A stretch of 64,000 bases of DNA. Source: Anaerolineales bacterium (lineage in GTDB: Bacteria > Chloroflexota > Anaerolineae > Anaerolineales > UBA11579). Shown here piece by piece: positions 53,491-61,608 of this stretch. Every line of letters begins with the position of its first letter. Within the stretch, counting starts at the first letter, position 1. The stretch covers positions 622,387 to 686,386 of the forward strand of contig CP075526.1 in the NCBI GenBank assembly GCA_025808555.1, given 5' to 3'. The notes beneath the pieces were generated by a model, which was given only the letters and a program-made list of their open reading frames with translations, made no database searches and was not told the DNA's origin. The translations under genes and the position numbers were made by a program.

Positions 53491-53496
53491 ATTATA
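53491..53496 (-). promoter_or_regulatory. -10 element of the channel gene
   Basis: Minus-strand TATAAT, about 30 nt before ATG 53461, with a TGAGG ribosome site between. A normal led transcript. Confidence 0.5.
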
Positions 53497-53544
53497 CGCA
53501 GGGTCGTAGGACAGAATCTTTAAATATTGGGTGGCCCTGGTGTT

Positions 53545-53573
53545 GTAGAGGGCGTAGCATGCTACGCCCCTAC
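53545..53573. repeat. Palindromic repeat, GTAG...CTAC type
   Basis: A perfect 20-nt core palindrome GGGCGTAGCATGCTACGCCC (53550-53569) framed by GTAGA/CTAC. Same style as the repeat at 43698-43725. Confidence 0.6.
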
Positions 53574-53636
53574 GCGATCCGGTATTGACTTAATGCCTAT
53601 TTGTAGCGTTGACCGGGAGAAGCATAAACGGCCCGT

Positions 53637-54449
53637 TCACAGGCCGCGTTCAGGGCGAGTGAAGAAGCGCTCTTGCAGCCAGTCAGTAAGTCCGGGGAAC
53701 AGGCTGGCGAACAGGATGCCCAGGCGGGCGATGGCAGGGAGGATCATGGTGCGGCGCGGGCGGCGGGCCAGGCGCAGCACGCCCTGGGCCACCTGCTCCG
53801 GCGTGAGCAGCAGCGCCTTGGGCGTGCTGAGGCCAGTCTTGCGGTCGGCGCCGGTATGGCTGGCAAAGTCGCTGGATACGCCGCCGGGGTAAATGACCGA
53901 GACGTGGATGCCGTATACCCCTACTTCGCGGCGCAAAGCATCACTGAAGCCGCGCAGGCCAAACTTGGTGGCGGCATAGACGCTGTAGGTGGGCGTCGCC
54001 AGAAAGCCAGCCAGCGAGCTCATGTTGATGATGTGGCCGCGGTGACGTTCGATCATGTGGGGTAGCATGGCGCGGGCAGCCAGGATGGCGCCAGTGAGAT
54101 TGGTATTGATCTGGGCGGCAATATCTTCCTTGGGGTCGAGCTCCTCCAGCCAGCGGGTGCGCCCAAAGCCGGCGTTGTTGAAGAGCACGTCTATGTGAGC
54201 ATAGGTCTCGAGCGTGCGCTGAACCATGGCCTGGATCGAGGCGGCATCGCTGACATCGGCCTGGATGGCAACGGCTTCGCCGCCGGCCGCGAGGATCTCA
54301 GCCTGCAAAGTCTGCAGGCGGTCAAGGCGGCGGGCGGCCAGGGCGACGCGATAGCCATTGACGGCGAACAGGCGCGCCGCGGCCGCGCCGATGCCGGAGG
54401 ACGCCCCGGTGATCAGGATGACGGGCTTGTTGGGCTGGGCGGAGCTCAC
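53637..54449 (-). CDS. Short-chain dehydrogenase/reductase
   Basis: 270 residues. Cofactor motif TGASSGIGAAAARL, NNAGFGRTRW (NNAG), and the catalytic Ser/Tyr/Lys in INMSSLAGFLATPTYSVYAATK give a classical SDR (NADP-preferring arginine in AARRLDR). The C-terminal hydrophobic stretch suggests membrane association. GTG start overlaps the lipoprotein stop (GTGA). Substrate unknown. Confidence 0.9.
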   Translation of the reverse strand: MSSAQPNKPVILITGASSGIGAAAARLFAVNGYRVALAARRLDRLQTLQAEILAAGGEAVAIQADVSDAASIQAMVQRTLETYAHIDVLFNNAGFGRTRWLEELDPKEDIAAQINTNLTGAILAARAMLPHMIERHRGHIINMSSLAGFLATPTYSVYAATKFGLRGFSDALRREVGVYGIHVSVIYPGGVSSDFASHTGADRKTGLSTPKALLLTPEQVAQGVLRLARRPRRTMILPAIARLGILFASLFPGLTDWLQERFFTRPERGL

Positions 54450-55321
54450 GGTTGGATGAGCACCGGGATACTGCTGAGGTGGGTGATGCCGCCGTCACGC
54501 ATCGATTCGGCGTAGACCACAATGCGGCCGGGCACCGCCTCGCTCACTGACCAGGTCAGCGTGCCGCTGAAGGGGCCAGGCTGGCCGATGTCAGGCGAAT
54601 TGATGGTGGCGAAGGTGTGGGCGAGCACGTTGTGGCTGTCGCCGCAGATCGCGTCGGCTGCGCCCGAGCCTTCTCCCGGGCCACACAGCTTCAGGCCGAG
54701 CGTGGATTCAAAGTAGTACTCCGAGAAGCCGCTGACGGTGAGGCTGCCGCCGCTGATGGCGCTGTTGGGCAGAGGGAGTTGAATATCAATGTTCTCGCCG
54801 CTCACCGGTTGTGGCAGGATGGTGGCGCTGCCGCCGGGCAGCAGGGTCACCTCAATGCTGGTGAGGTGCACGATGCCCCCATCCATGGCGCTGTGCTCCA
54901 TCACGGCGATGCGCCCAGCCTGCTCATGTGTCACACTGAAGCTCAGCTCGGCGGAGAAGGGACCAGGACTGCCGGCATCGGCAGCGATGGTAGTAGGCGT
55001 AAGAGCGATCTGGTTACCGGCCTCGTCGTAAATGGCGATGACCAGATTTTGCTCAAAGGTGGGGCGGGATTGGCCACTGACCGTGACGGGTGACGTAAGC
55101 GCCGAGGCGAAGCCCGGGCTGCCAATCAGGATGGCCTCGAGGGCCACCTCGCCGCTGGCAGTCGGCTCAGCGGCGGGTGCGGTGGCCGCTGGCGCCTCGG
55201 TGGCTGGGGGCAACGTGATGCTGGTTGCCGTGGGCTGGGGCGCGGGGGTGCTCGGCAGGCTGCATGCGGCCAGGGCCAGCAAACACAGCAATGCAGGAAA
55301 CACTTGTTTTGTCAGCTTCAT
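54446..55321 (-). CDS. Lipoprotein with two Gmad2-like Ig domains
   Basis: 291 residues. The signal peptide with lipobox LLALAAC (Cys20) is followed by a Thr/Ala/Pro-rich linker, then two similar domains at about 70-175 and 185-290. Each ends with a shared motif (GRIAVMEHSAMDGGIVHLTSI and GRIVVYAESMRDGGITHLSS in part). This Gmad2 immunoglobulin-like pattern occurs in spore-germination and envelope proteins. It lies in an operon with an SDR gene. Surface function unknown. Confidence 0.8.
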   Translation of the reverse strand: MKLTKQVFPALLCLLALAACSLPSTPAPQPTATSITLPPATEAPAATAPAAEPTASGEVALEAILIGSPGFASALTSPVTVSGQSRPTFEQNLVIAIYDEAGNQIALTPTTIAADAGSPGPFSAELSFSVTHEQAGRIAVMEHSAMDGGIVHLTSIEVTLLPGGSATILPQPVSGENIDIQLPLPNSAISGGSLTVSGFSEYYFESTLGLKLCGPGEGSGAADAICGDSHNVLAHTFATINSPDIGQPGPFSGTLTWSVSEAVPGRIVVYAESMRDGGITHLSSIPVLIQP

Positions 55322-55328
55322 TTGAACA

Positions 55329-55334
55329 ATTATC
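55329..55334 (-). promoter_or_regulatory. -10 element of the Gmad2 lipoprotein-SDR unit, leaderless type
   Basis: Minus-strand GATAAT with 7 nt to ATG 55321 and no Shine-Dalgarno. Confidence 0.4.
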
Positions 55335-55433
55335 GCATTGAATTATTGGAATACGGTAAAGACGGTTCAGAGCTTGGCTTTAGCCAGGGGCGCGACAGGA
55401 GCAATGTAAGCGTTTCTGCAACTTAGCTTTATC

Positions 55434-55554
55434 GTGTATCCCGAGCGTAGCGAGGGATCATCACTACGCGCATAAATGATCCAAGCTCACTATAGAAGAC
55501 ATGCCAGCAAGGATTCTTCCTTGATCCAGTCTCGGCGTTCTGGTGAAGATACAC
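55434..55554. repeat. Intergenic element bounded by GTGTATC/GATACAC
   Basis: 7-bp inverted ends GTGTATC (55434-55440) and GATACAC (55548-55554) enclose about 107 nt containing CCCGAGCGTAGCGAGGGATCA, a repeat style common in intergenic regions. No gene was seen in 55335-55561. Confidence 0.4.
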
Positions 55555-55561
55555 AACCCGG

Positions 55562-56881
55562 TCAGAATGACACCGGTTTGTCGACTCCCATCCCCTCGCG
55601 CACTTCATCCACCAAGAACACCGACCCCGCCACCAGCACCACGCCGCCGGGCGGGCAGGCTGCCTGCGCCGCCGCCAACGCGGCGTCTGGCTGCGGCTCG
55701 GCGGCGGCAGCCAGACCCAGAGCGGTCAGTTGATCGGCCAGTTGGGCGGCGGGCATGGCCCGCTGCTGCTGTGATTGCGTAGCAATCACACGCTGCACAC
55801 GCGGCAGCAGCGGCTCCAGCAAACCGGGCAGGTCCTTATCAGCAGAGACGCCCAGTACCAGCACGATGGGAGTATCCGGAAAGTACGCGTCCAACGCGTG
55901 GCGCAGGGCGCGCGCCGCCGCCGGGCTATGGGCGCCATCCAGTACCGTGGTGGGTTCCCCAGCCAGTACCTCAAAGCGGCCAGGCCAGCGGGCGGCGGCG
56001 AAGCCCGCCTTGATGGCATCGGGCCTTATTGGTACGCCGCGCTCGTTCAGGGTTTGCAGCGCGGCATAAGCTGTGGCGGCGTTGTAGATCTGGTGCTGGC
56101 CCAGCAGGCGAATATCAAGCTCATGCCAATCGCCGTCCGTGCGGCGGATGCGCAAGCGCTGACCGCTCAGGTCAGCGTGTAGCGGTTCCACCTGCCAGTC
56201 GTGCCCCACCTGCGTGAGCGGCGCGTGCTGGGCGGCGGCCGATGCGGCGATCACCGTGGCCGCCTCCGGGTGCTGCGGCGCACTCACCACCGGCACGCCA
56301 GGCTTTATGGTGCCGGCCTTGTGCGCAGCGATCTCGGCGAGTGTGTTCCCGAGGATAGTGGTGTGGTCAAAATCGATCGGGGTGATGACGCTGACGGTGG
56401 GCATCAATACATTGGTAGCGTCATCCCGGCCGCCGAGGCCAACTTCGATCACAGCGACGTCCACTCCGGCGCGGGCGAAGTGCGTGAACATCACCGCCAC
56501 CACGATCTCGAAATGGGTCCAACCTTGCTGCGCCTGTATCTCAGGATACAGCTGCTCAAACGCGGCTTGCAGTTCAGCCTCCGTAGCGGGTTGGCCATTG
56601 ACGACGATGCCGTGCAGCGCGCCCTGGCTGTGTGGCGAGGTGAAGCGGCCCACGCTTACGCCCTGGGCCTGCAGGGCCGCAGCACACAGGGCGCACACGG
56701 AGCCTTTGCCGTTGGTGCCAGCCACGTGCAGGCTGGGGTAAGCCTGCTGCGGATCCCCAACGGCGGCCAGCAGGCGCTGCAGGCGAGCCAGCTCGAAGTC
56801 TGCGCTGGTCATGGTGTTCTGGTCACGGGTGGCCAGGTTGCGCAGGCCGGCGAGGTAACCGAGCAGGTTGGGGGCAGGCAT
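55562..56881 (-). CDS. folC: Folylpolyglutamate/dihydrofolate synthase
   Basis: 439 residues of the Mur-ligase fold. P-loop AGTNGKGSVCALCAAAL, VGRFTSPHSQG, EVGLGGRDDATNV, TPIDFDHTTILG and DGAHSPAAARAL are FolC motifs. It adds glutamate to folate and, in many bacteria, also to dihydropteroate. Start ATG 56881 is 7 nt after TACAAT; a longer TTG-initiated frame is discarded. Folate link with folD is metabolic, not genetic. Confidence 0.93.
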   Translation of the reverse strand: MPAPNLLGYLAGLRNLATRDQNTMTSADFELARLQRLLAAVGDPQQAYPSLHVAGTNGKGSVCALCAAALQAQGVSVGRFTSPHSQGALHGIVVNGQPATEAELQAAFEQLYPEIQAQQGWTHFEIVVAVMFTHFARAGVDVAVIEVGLGGRDDATNVLMPTVSVITPIDFDHTTILGNTLAEIAAHKAGTIKPGVPVVSAPQHPEAATVIAASAAAQHAPLTQVGHDWQVEPLHADLSGQRLRIRRTDGDWHELDIRLLGQHQIYNAATAYAALQTLNERGVPIRPDAIKAGFAAARWPGRFEVLAGEPTTVLDGAHSPAAARALRHALDAYFPDTPIVLVLGVSADKDLPGLLEPLLPRVQRVIATQSQQQRAMPAAQLADQLTALGLAAAAEPQPDAALAAAQAACPPGGVVLVAGSVFLVDEVREGMGVDKPVSF

Positions 56882-56888
56882 GCGAGTG

Positions 56889-56917
56889 ATTGTACAGGCC
56901 AATTTTCATGCTAACAA
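56889..56917 (-). promoter_or_regulatory. Promoter of folC, leaderless type
   Basis: Minus-strand TTGTTA (56912-56917), 17-bp spacer, TACAAT (56889-56894), then 7 nt to ATG 56881. The clearest complete leaderless promoter in the window. Confidence 0.65.
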
Positions 56918-56973
56918 AAATGAAAAAACGCCACCTGTAGGTAATCTTTTAAGGTATTCCCATATAAGGTGTT

Positions 56974-56979
56974 TATAAT
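56974..56979 (+). promoter_or_regulatory. -10 element of the phosphonate-type binding-protein gene
   Basis: TATAAT about 48 nt before ATG 57028, leaving a leader of about 40 nt with AAGGAGAAG; no good -35 and no recognisable Pho box. Confidence 0.5.
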
Positions 56980-57027
56980 TCGTCAGACGCGGCCTAGGTG
57001 CCGCGATACCCCACAAGGAGAAGAGCC

Positions 57028-58011
57028 ATGAAGAATCGTTTCTTTCCCGTGCTGGCCCTGGTAGTGATCTTGTCACTGCTGTTGGCCGCATGTGGTGGCG
57101 GTGCAGCTCCGGAGCCCACTTCGGCCCCGGCCCCGACTGCAGCCCCCACCGAAGCCCCTGCGCCGACCGAGGAGCCTTATGCCTACGGTACGGCCGACAA
57201 CCCGATCGTTTGGGTGTTGGTCCCCTCGCAGGACACTGACGCCGTGTTGAGCGGCGCCAGCGGTATTGCGGCAGCTGTTGAAGAGGCCACCGGCTACGTG
57301 ATCGAGCCTGTGATCTCCACCGACTTCACTGCGGCCGTTGAGGCCATGTGTAGCGGCGAGGCCCAGATGGGCGCCCTGAACACCTTCAACTACATCGTGG
57401 CCAAGCAACGCGGCTGCGCCGAGGTTGGTTTGGTGTCCATGCGCTTCGGCAGCACTTTCTACACCGGCCAGATCGTGACCCGTCCGGAAACCGGCATCAC
57501 CAGCCTGGCTGACCTGGTTGGCACCACCTTCTGCCGCCCGGATCCGACCTCGACCTCTGGTTGGGTTCTGCCGTCCATCGCCATCAAGGCTCAGGGTATT
57601 GACCCTGAGGCCGAAATGACGATCGTGGACGCCGGCGGTCACGATGGCGTGATCATCAGCGTGTACAACGGCGACTGCGATGCCGGCTCCAGCTTCACGG
57701 ACGCCCGCACCAACGTGGCCGAGGCTTACCCTGACGTGAACGAAGTGGTGACCGTGCTCACTGAGAGCGCCCCGATCCCCAACGACACGATCAGCTTCGA
57801 CGTGAACATGCCTGATGATGTGAAGGCTGCCATCATCGACGCTTTGCTGGCTCTGAACGACAGCGAAGATGGCCTGGCCCAGCTCAACCAGCTGTACAGC
57901 TGGAGCGGCCTGGCCACCACGGAAGACAGCTTCTATGATGGCTTCCGCCAGCAGCTGGAAGCTGCCGGCATGTGCATCAGCGACGCTGGCCGCATCAGCG
58001 AGGACTGCTAG
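57028..58011 (+). CDS. phnD: Phosphonate-type ABC substrate-binding lipoprotein
   Basis: 327 residues. The signal peptide MKNRFFPVLALVVILSLLLA ends in lipobox LLAAC (Cys22), then an Ala/Pro/Thr/Glu-rich linker. The PhnD/SsuA-type domain includes NPIVWVLVPSQDTDAVLSGAS, GTTFCRPDPTSTSGWVLPSI and GGHDGVIISVYNGDCDAG. The ligand may be phosphonate, phosphite or phosphate. No C-P lyase genes are nearby. ATG 57028 has AAGGAGA 8 nt upstream. Confidence 0.88.
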   Translation: MKNRFFPVLALVVILSLLLAACGGGAAPEPTSAPAPTAAPTEAPAPTEEPYAYGTADNPIVWVLVPSQDTDAVLSGASGIAAAVEEATGYVIEPVISTDFTAAVEAMCSGEAQMGALNTFNYIVAKQRGCAEVGLVSMRFGSTFYTGQIVTRPETGITSLADLVGTTFCRPDPTSTSGWVLPSIAIKAQGIDPEAEMTIVDAGGHDGVIISVYNGDCDAGSSFTDARTNVAEAYPDVNEVVTVLTESAPIPNDTISFDVNMPDDVKAAIIDALLALNDSEDGLAQLNQLYSWSGLATTEDSFYDGFRQQLEAAGMCISDAGRISEDC

Positions 58012-58044
58012 TTTCGTCTCTCGCTAAGCTTTAGCTAGCACACA

Positions 58045-58093
58045 AAAGCGGGAAGGTGGCGTCTAACGACGCCGGCACCTTCCCGCTTTTTTT
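58045..58093 (+). terminator. Strong terminator between phnD and phnC
   Basis: AAAGCGGGAAGGTG/CACCTTCCCGCTTT plus an inner GCGTC/GACGC stem, followed by T7. It likely lets phnD be transcribed in excess of phnCE. Confidence 0.9.
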
Positions 58094-58120
58094 ACTTAAT
58101 TTGCAGAAGCAGAATCCATT

Positions 58121-58126
58121 TACAAT
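58121..58126 (+). promoter_or_regulatory. -10 element of phnC, leaderless type
   Basis: TACAAT with 7 nt to ATG 58134 and no Shine-Dalgarno. Gives phnCE an independent start after the terminator. Confidence 0.55.
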
Positions 58127-58133
58127 AATCGCT

Positions 58134-58901
58134 ATGCTGACTGTCGAACACCTTACCATGGTCTACCCGGATGGCACCGTAGCGCTGCGGGACGTAAGTT
58201 TTGAAGTCAAAGACGGCGAGTTCCTCGGCGTGATCGGCCTGAGCGGGTCTGGCAAGTCCACCTTGCTGCGATGTATCAATCGTCTGTTGGAACCCACCGA
58301 AGGCCGGATTATATGGAACGGCAAAGACGTCACTCACCTGCCGCAGGGTGAGTTGCGCACGGTGCGCCGGGAAATTGGCATGGTGTTCCAGCAATTCAAT
58401 CTGGTCAAGCGCTCCAGCGTGCTGACCAATGTGCTCTCTGGGCGGCTGGGCTACACGCCGCCCAGTTGGGCGCTGGCCAACCGCTTCAGCCGCCAGGACC
58501 GCCAGATGGCGGTGCGGGCGCTGGAACGAGTGGGCATACCTGAAAAAGCGTACAATCGCGCCGATGAACTCTCCGGCGGGCAGCAGCAACGCGTGGGAAT
58601 TGCCCGGGCGCTGATGCAGGAACCCAAGATGATCCTGGCCGACGAGCCAGTGGCCAGCCTTGACCCCGTATTAGCCCACTCCATCCTTGGATACCTTGAA
58701 AAACTAAACAGCGAAGACAACATCACCGTGTTGTGCAGCCTGCACTATCTTGACCTCGTGCAACGCTATTGCGAGCGCGTGATCGGCCTGCGTGACGGCA
58801 AAGTGGTGTTTGAAGGCACGAAAGACGACATCGCCAAGATGAGCGATGAGCGCTTCCGCGAAATTTACGGCGAAGATGCCATTCGCATGGGCGGGCAGTA
58901 A
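58134..58901 (+). CDS. phnC: Phosphonate-type ABC ATPase PhnC
   Basis: 255 residues starting MLTVEHLTMVYPDGTVALRD. Walker A GLSGSGKSTLL, Q-loop VFQQFNLV, signature LSGGQQQRVGIARALM, Walker B MILADEPVASLDP and switch LCSLHYLDL are typical of PhnC. The longer frame from 58056 lies over the terminator and is rejected. The stop overlaps the phnE start by one base (TAATG). Confidence 0.93.
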   Translation: MLTVEHLTMVYPDGTVALRDVSFEVKDGEFLGVIGLSGSGKSTLLRCINRLLEPTEGRIIWNGKDVTHLPQGELRTVRREIGMVFQQFNLVKRSSVLTNVLSGRLGYTPPSWALANRFSRQDRQMAVRALERVGIPEKAYNRADELSGGQQQRVGIARALMQEPKMILADEPVASLDPVLAHSILGYLEKLNSEDNITVLCSLHYLDLVQRYCERVIGLRDGKVVFEGTKDDIAKMSDERFREIYGEDAIRMGGQ

Positions 58902-61084
58902 TGGCTGAAACAAAGAACACACACTTGACCGAACACCCGCGCGGCAGCCTGCTGCACGCCGCTCTCTCGGCCTTCGTGCCCGGCCTGGGCCAGTTCGTGG
59001 CCGGGGCACGCAGCCGCGGCTTCAGCCTGCTTCTGACGGTGCTGACCCTGTTCGGGCTGAGCATGTGGACAGTGGCCCAGCGGGCGCGCTTCCCCGAATA
59101 CGCCATGGCCACCAGCGTGTATTTCCGCATTGTGCTGGCCTGCGCTGCCCTGCTCTTGTTCCTGCTGGCAGTGCGCCATCTGTTACTCCGTTTTGTACTG
59201 AAGGACCCGTTGGCCGAAACGTTCAGCATGTATGGAGTGGCGATCGTATTCTTCCTGCTGATCATTTGGGTGGGTGACGATATATTGGCCACGGTGGTCT
59301 CTGGCGATCAACTAAGCCAGATTCACGCCGGCACGGCGCTGTACTCTGGCGCGGCGCTGGCGGCGTTGTGGCTGTGGCAGGTAAGCGATGCCGCTCGGAT
59401 TGGCAATACCCGCAGCCTGGGCACCAAGCGAGACGGCAGCACACGCTTCCCCTCCATGGCTGGCGCCATCGTGCTGGCCTGTCTGCTGGTGTTTGCCTTA
59501 GGCTACAACCTGACCGCGGTGGACATGCCTAAGGCTATTCGTGAATACGAGGACGTTGGCATTTTGCTGCCGCGCCTGCTATGGCCCTGGCGGGCAGCCT
59601 TTGCCTATGACCAAGAAGTCTTTGAAGTTGTGCAGAGGATCCAGGCGCCGTGTACTGATGAGGCCGCGGCACCACCCCCCAATCCTGAGTTAGCCAATGA
59701 TCCATGGATCAGCGCTACACCTACCTGCGGCGAGCTAAGCTCTCGCCCGGTGACCGGCGGCCTGATCCTGGGCACTGAACTGACGATCACCGGCGGCAAT
59801 TTTGTCCCTGGGCAGGAAGTACTGGTCCGTTGGGCCAACCCGATCGGCAATCCCTTCACCCCGCGTGGGATGGGCGAAACCACGATCATCATTGATGAGA
59901 ACGGTGAATTCGAAAGCAAGCTGAACATTCCAGATGCAGTGATTTCGCCTGAGACGGCTACCGGCGCTCAGGTGCATTCGCTGATCATTCGCCAGGAAAG
60001 TGTGCAAGTCTTCGGCGGCCGGTTGAGCAATGAAATGAACCTGGCCCTGATCGGCCTGCTGGAAACCATCATGATCGGCCTGATGGCAACGTTCTTCGGC
60101 ATCGTGGCCGCCTTCCCGCTTTCGTTCCTGGCCGCCAAGAACCTGATGGCGCCGATCATGAGCGCCCCTGAACGCATTGCAGGCAACGTATTGGGCCTGC
60201 TGGCCGGCGGCTGGGCTGGCCTGCAAGCTACCGACCTTGTATCTGACCGCCTGGGCGGCCTGGAACAGGCTCCGGTGCAGATCTTCCTGGTGGGTGTCAT
60301 CGCCGTGCTCGGCCTGGGCTATGTGGGCCTGCAGCTGGGCGGGCGCCTGAGTGAGGCGCTGCTCTCCCGGTTGGGTAAGGGCAACGGGTACTGGGTAGCC
60401 TCAGGGCTGCTGGCGATCATGGCCGGCTTCCCCGGCTACCAACTGGGCCTCGGCTTCAGCCGCGGCATCCGTGCGATCGTATTGGGCGCCGAAGTGGCCG
60501 CCATCAATGAAGAGATCTACGGCATGATCGGCGCGGTGTTGGCCGCCGCCATCACGCTGCTATACCTGTACCGTCGGCGCAGCACGCGCCGCGTGCCGGT
60601 GGGCCTGATGCTGTATGCGGTCATCCGCACCATTCTCAACGTGGTGCGCTCGGTGGAAGCGCTGATCTATGCGATCATCGCCGCGATCTGGGTAGGCCTG
60701 GGGCCGTTCGCCGGCACGCTGGCGCTGACCCTGCACACCATCGCCTCGCTGGCCAAGCTATACTCCGAAGCCATCGAGAGCATTGACCCCGGCCCGCTGG
60801 AGGCGCTGGACGCCGTGGGCGCCAACCGCCTGCAGAGCATTGTGTACGCGGTCGTGCCGCAGATCCTGCCTCCGGTGATCTCGTTCACGGTGTACCGCTG
60901 GGACATCAACGTGCGTATGTCCACGCTGCTGGGTTTTGTGGGCGGCGGCGGCATCGGCTTCATATTGCTCCAATGGATCCGCCTGTACCAGTATGAGGCG
61001 GTCGGCATTGCAGTCTGGCTGATCGCCATCACTGTGGCCGCGCTGGACTTTGTCAGCTCCGAGATCCGCGAGCGCTTCGTCTAG
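58901..61084 (+). CDS. phnE: Phosphonate-type ABC permease PhnE with extra N-terminal domains
   Basis: 727 residues, more than twice the usual 260-300. Residues 20-60 have FVPGLGQFVAGARSRG, a small membrane-domain motif. Several helices (about 40-205) follow. Residues about 285-368 resemble a TIG/Ig-like domain (GTELTITGGNFVPGQEVLVRW). From about 375 the PhnE core begins (ETIMIGLMATFFGIVAAFPL), with the coupling loop EAIESIDPGPLEALDAVGA and a normal end. The domain order predicts an extracytoplasmic Ig-like insert before the pore. Confidence 0.88.
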   Translation: MAETKNTHLTEHPRGSLLHAALSAFVPGLGQFVAGARSRGFSLLLTVLTLFGLSMWTVAQRARFPEYAMATSVYFRIVLACAALLLFLLAVRHLLLRFVLKDPLAETFSMYGVAIVFFLLIIWVGDDILATVVSGDQLSQIHAGTALYSGAALAALWLWQVSDAARIGNTRSLGTKRDGSTRFPSMAGAIVLACLLVFALGYNLTAVDMPKAIREYEDVGILLPRLLWPWRAAFAYDQEVFEVVQRIQAPCTDEAAAPPPNPELANDPWISATPTCGELSSRPVTGGLILGTELTITGGNFVPGQEVLVRWANPIGNPFTPRGMGETTIIIDENGEFESKLNIPDAVISPETATGAQVHSLIIRQESVQVFGGRLSNEMNLALIGLLETIMIGLMATFFGIVAAFPLSFLAAKNLMAPIMSAPERIAGNVLGLLAGGWAGLQATDLVSDRLGGLEQAPVQIFLVGVIAVLGLGYVGLQLGGRLSEALLSRLGKGNGYWVASGLLAIMAGFPGYQLGLGFSRGIRAIVLGAEVAAINEEIYGMIGAVLAAAITLLYLYRRRSTRRVPVGLMLYAVIRTILNVVRSVEALIYAIIAAIWVGLGPFAGTLALTLHTIASLAKLYSEAIESIDPGPLEALDAVGANRLQSIVYAVVPQILPPVISFTVYRWDINVRMSTLLGFVGGGGIGFILLQWIRLYQYEAVGIAVWLIAITVAALDFVSSEIRERFV

Positions 61085-61101
61085 TCTTACCTTTGCTAAA
61101 C

Positions 61102-61136
61102 AAAAAAAGCCCCGGCGAATGCTGGGGCTTTTGTTT
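61102..61136. terminator. Terminator between phnE and ybeY
   Basis: AAGCCCCGGC-GAAT-GCTGGGGCTT (one G-U pair) with A7 on the left and TTTTG on the right. Works for both convergent genes. Confidence 0.85.
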
Positions 61137-61608
61137 ATGTGACGTCTGGCCGGGTTTCCATCTCGGCCGAAACAATGGCCAGGCCGAGTTGCTGCAGAAT
61201 GGCATCCTGAGCTGCCCACATCTTGCGGCGCTGGGCCGGCGTGGCATGGTCATGCCCCAGCAGATGCAGCGCGCCGTGTACGGCCAGCAATTGCAGCTCG
61301 GCGGGCAGGCTATGACCGGCGGCTTTGGCCTGCGCGCGGGCACGCGGCACTGAAATGACCACGTCCCCCAGGTACAGGTTGCCGTTTTCGCCCATCTGCT
61401 CCACATCCCCAAACGAGAGCACGTCCGTGGGCTTGTCTATGCCACGGTATTGGCGATTCAGAGCATGCAGGCGCGCATCCCCAGTAAGGACGACGGTGAG
61501 CTCGGCTTGAGGCGCCTGCTGATGCTGCAAAGCGGCTTGTACAGCCTGCTTGAGCTTGCGGTCAAACTTGTGGGCTGCGTAGCGGCCATCAATGTGGAGA
61601 TGGATCAT
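61135..61608 (-). CDS. ybeY: Endoribonuclease/rRNA maturation factor YbeY
   Basis: 157 residues with VLSFGDVE and the zinc-binding HGALHLLGHDHATPAQRRKM (H-x3-H-x5-H). YbeY processes 16S rRNA 3' ends and helps late ribosome quality control. The ATG overlaps the pgpH stop by 4 nt (ATGA). Confidence 0.94.
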   Translation of the reverse strand: MIHLHIDGRYAAHKFDRKLKQAVQAALQHQQAPQAELTVVLTGDARLHALNRQYRGIDKPTDVLSFGDVEQMGENGNLYLGDVVISVPRARAQAKAAGHSLPAELQLLAVHGALHLLGHDHATPAQRRKMWAAQDAILQQLGLAIVSAEMETRPDVT

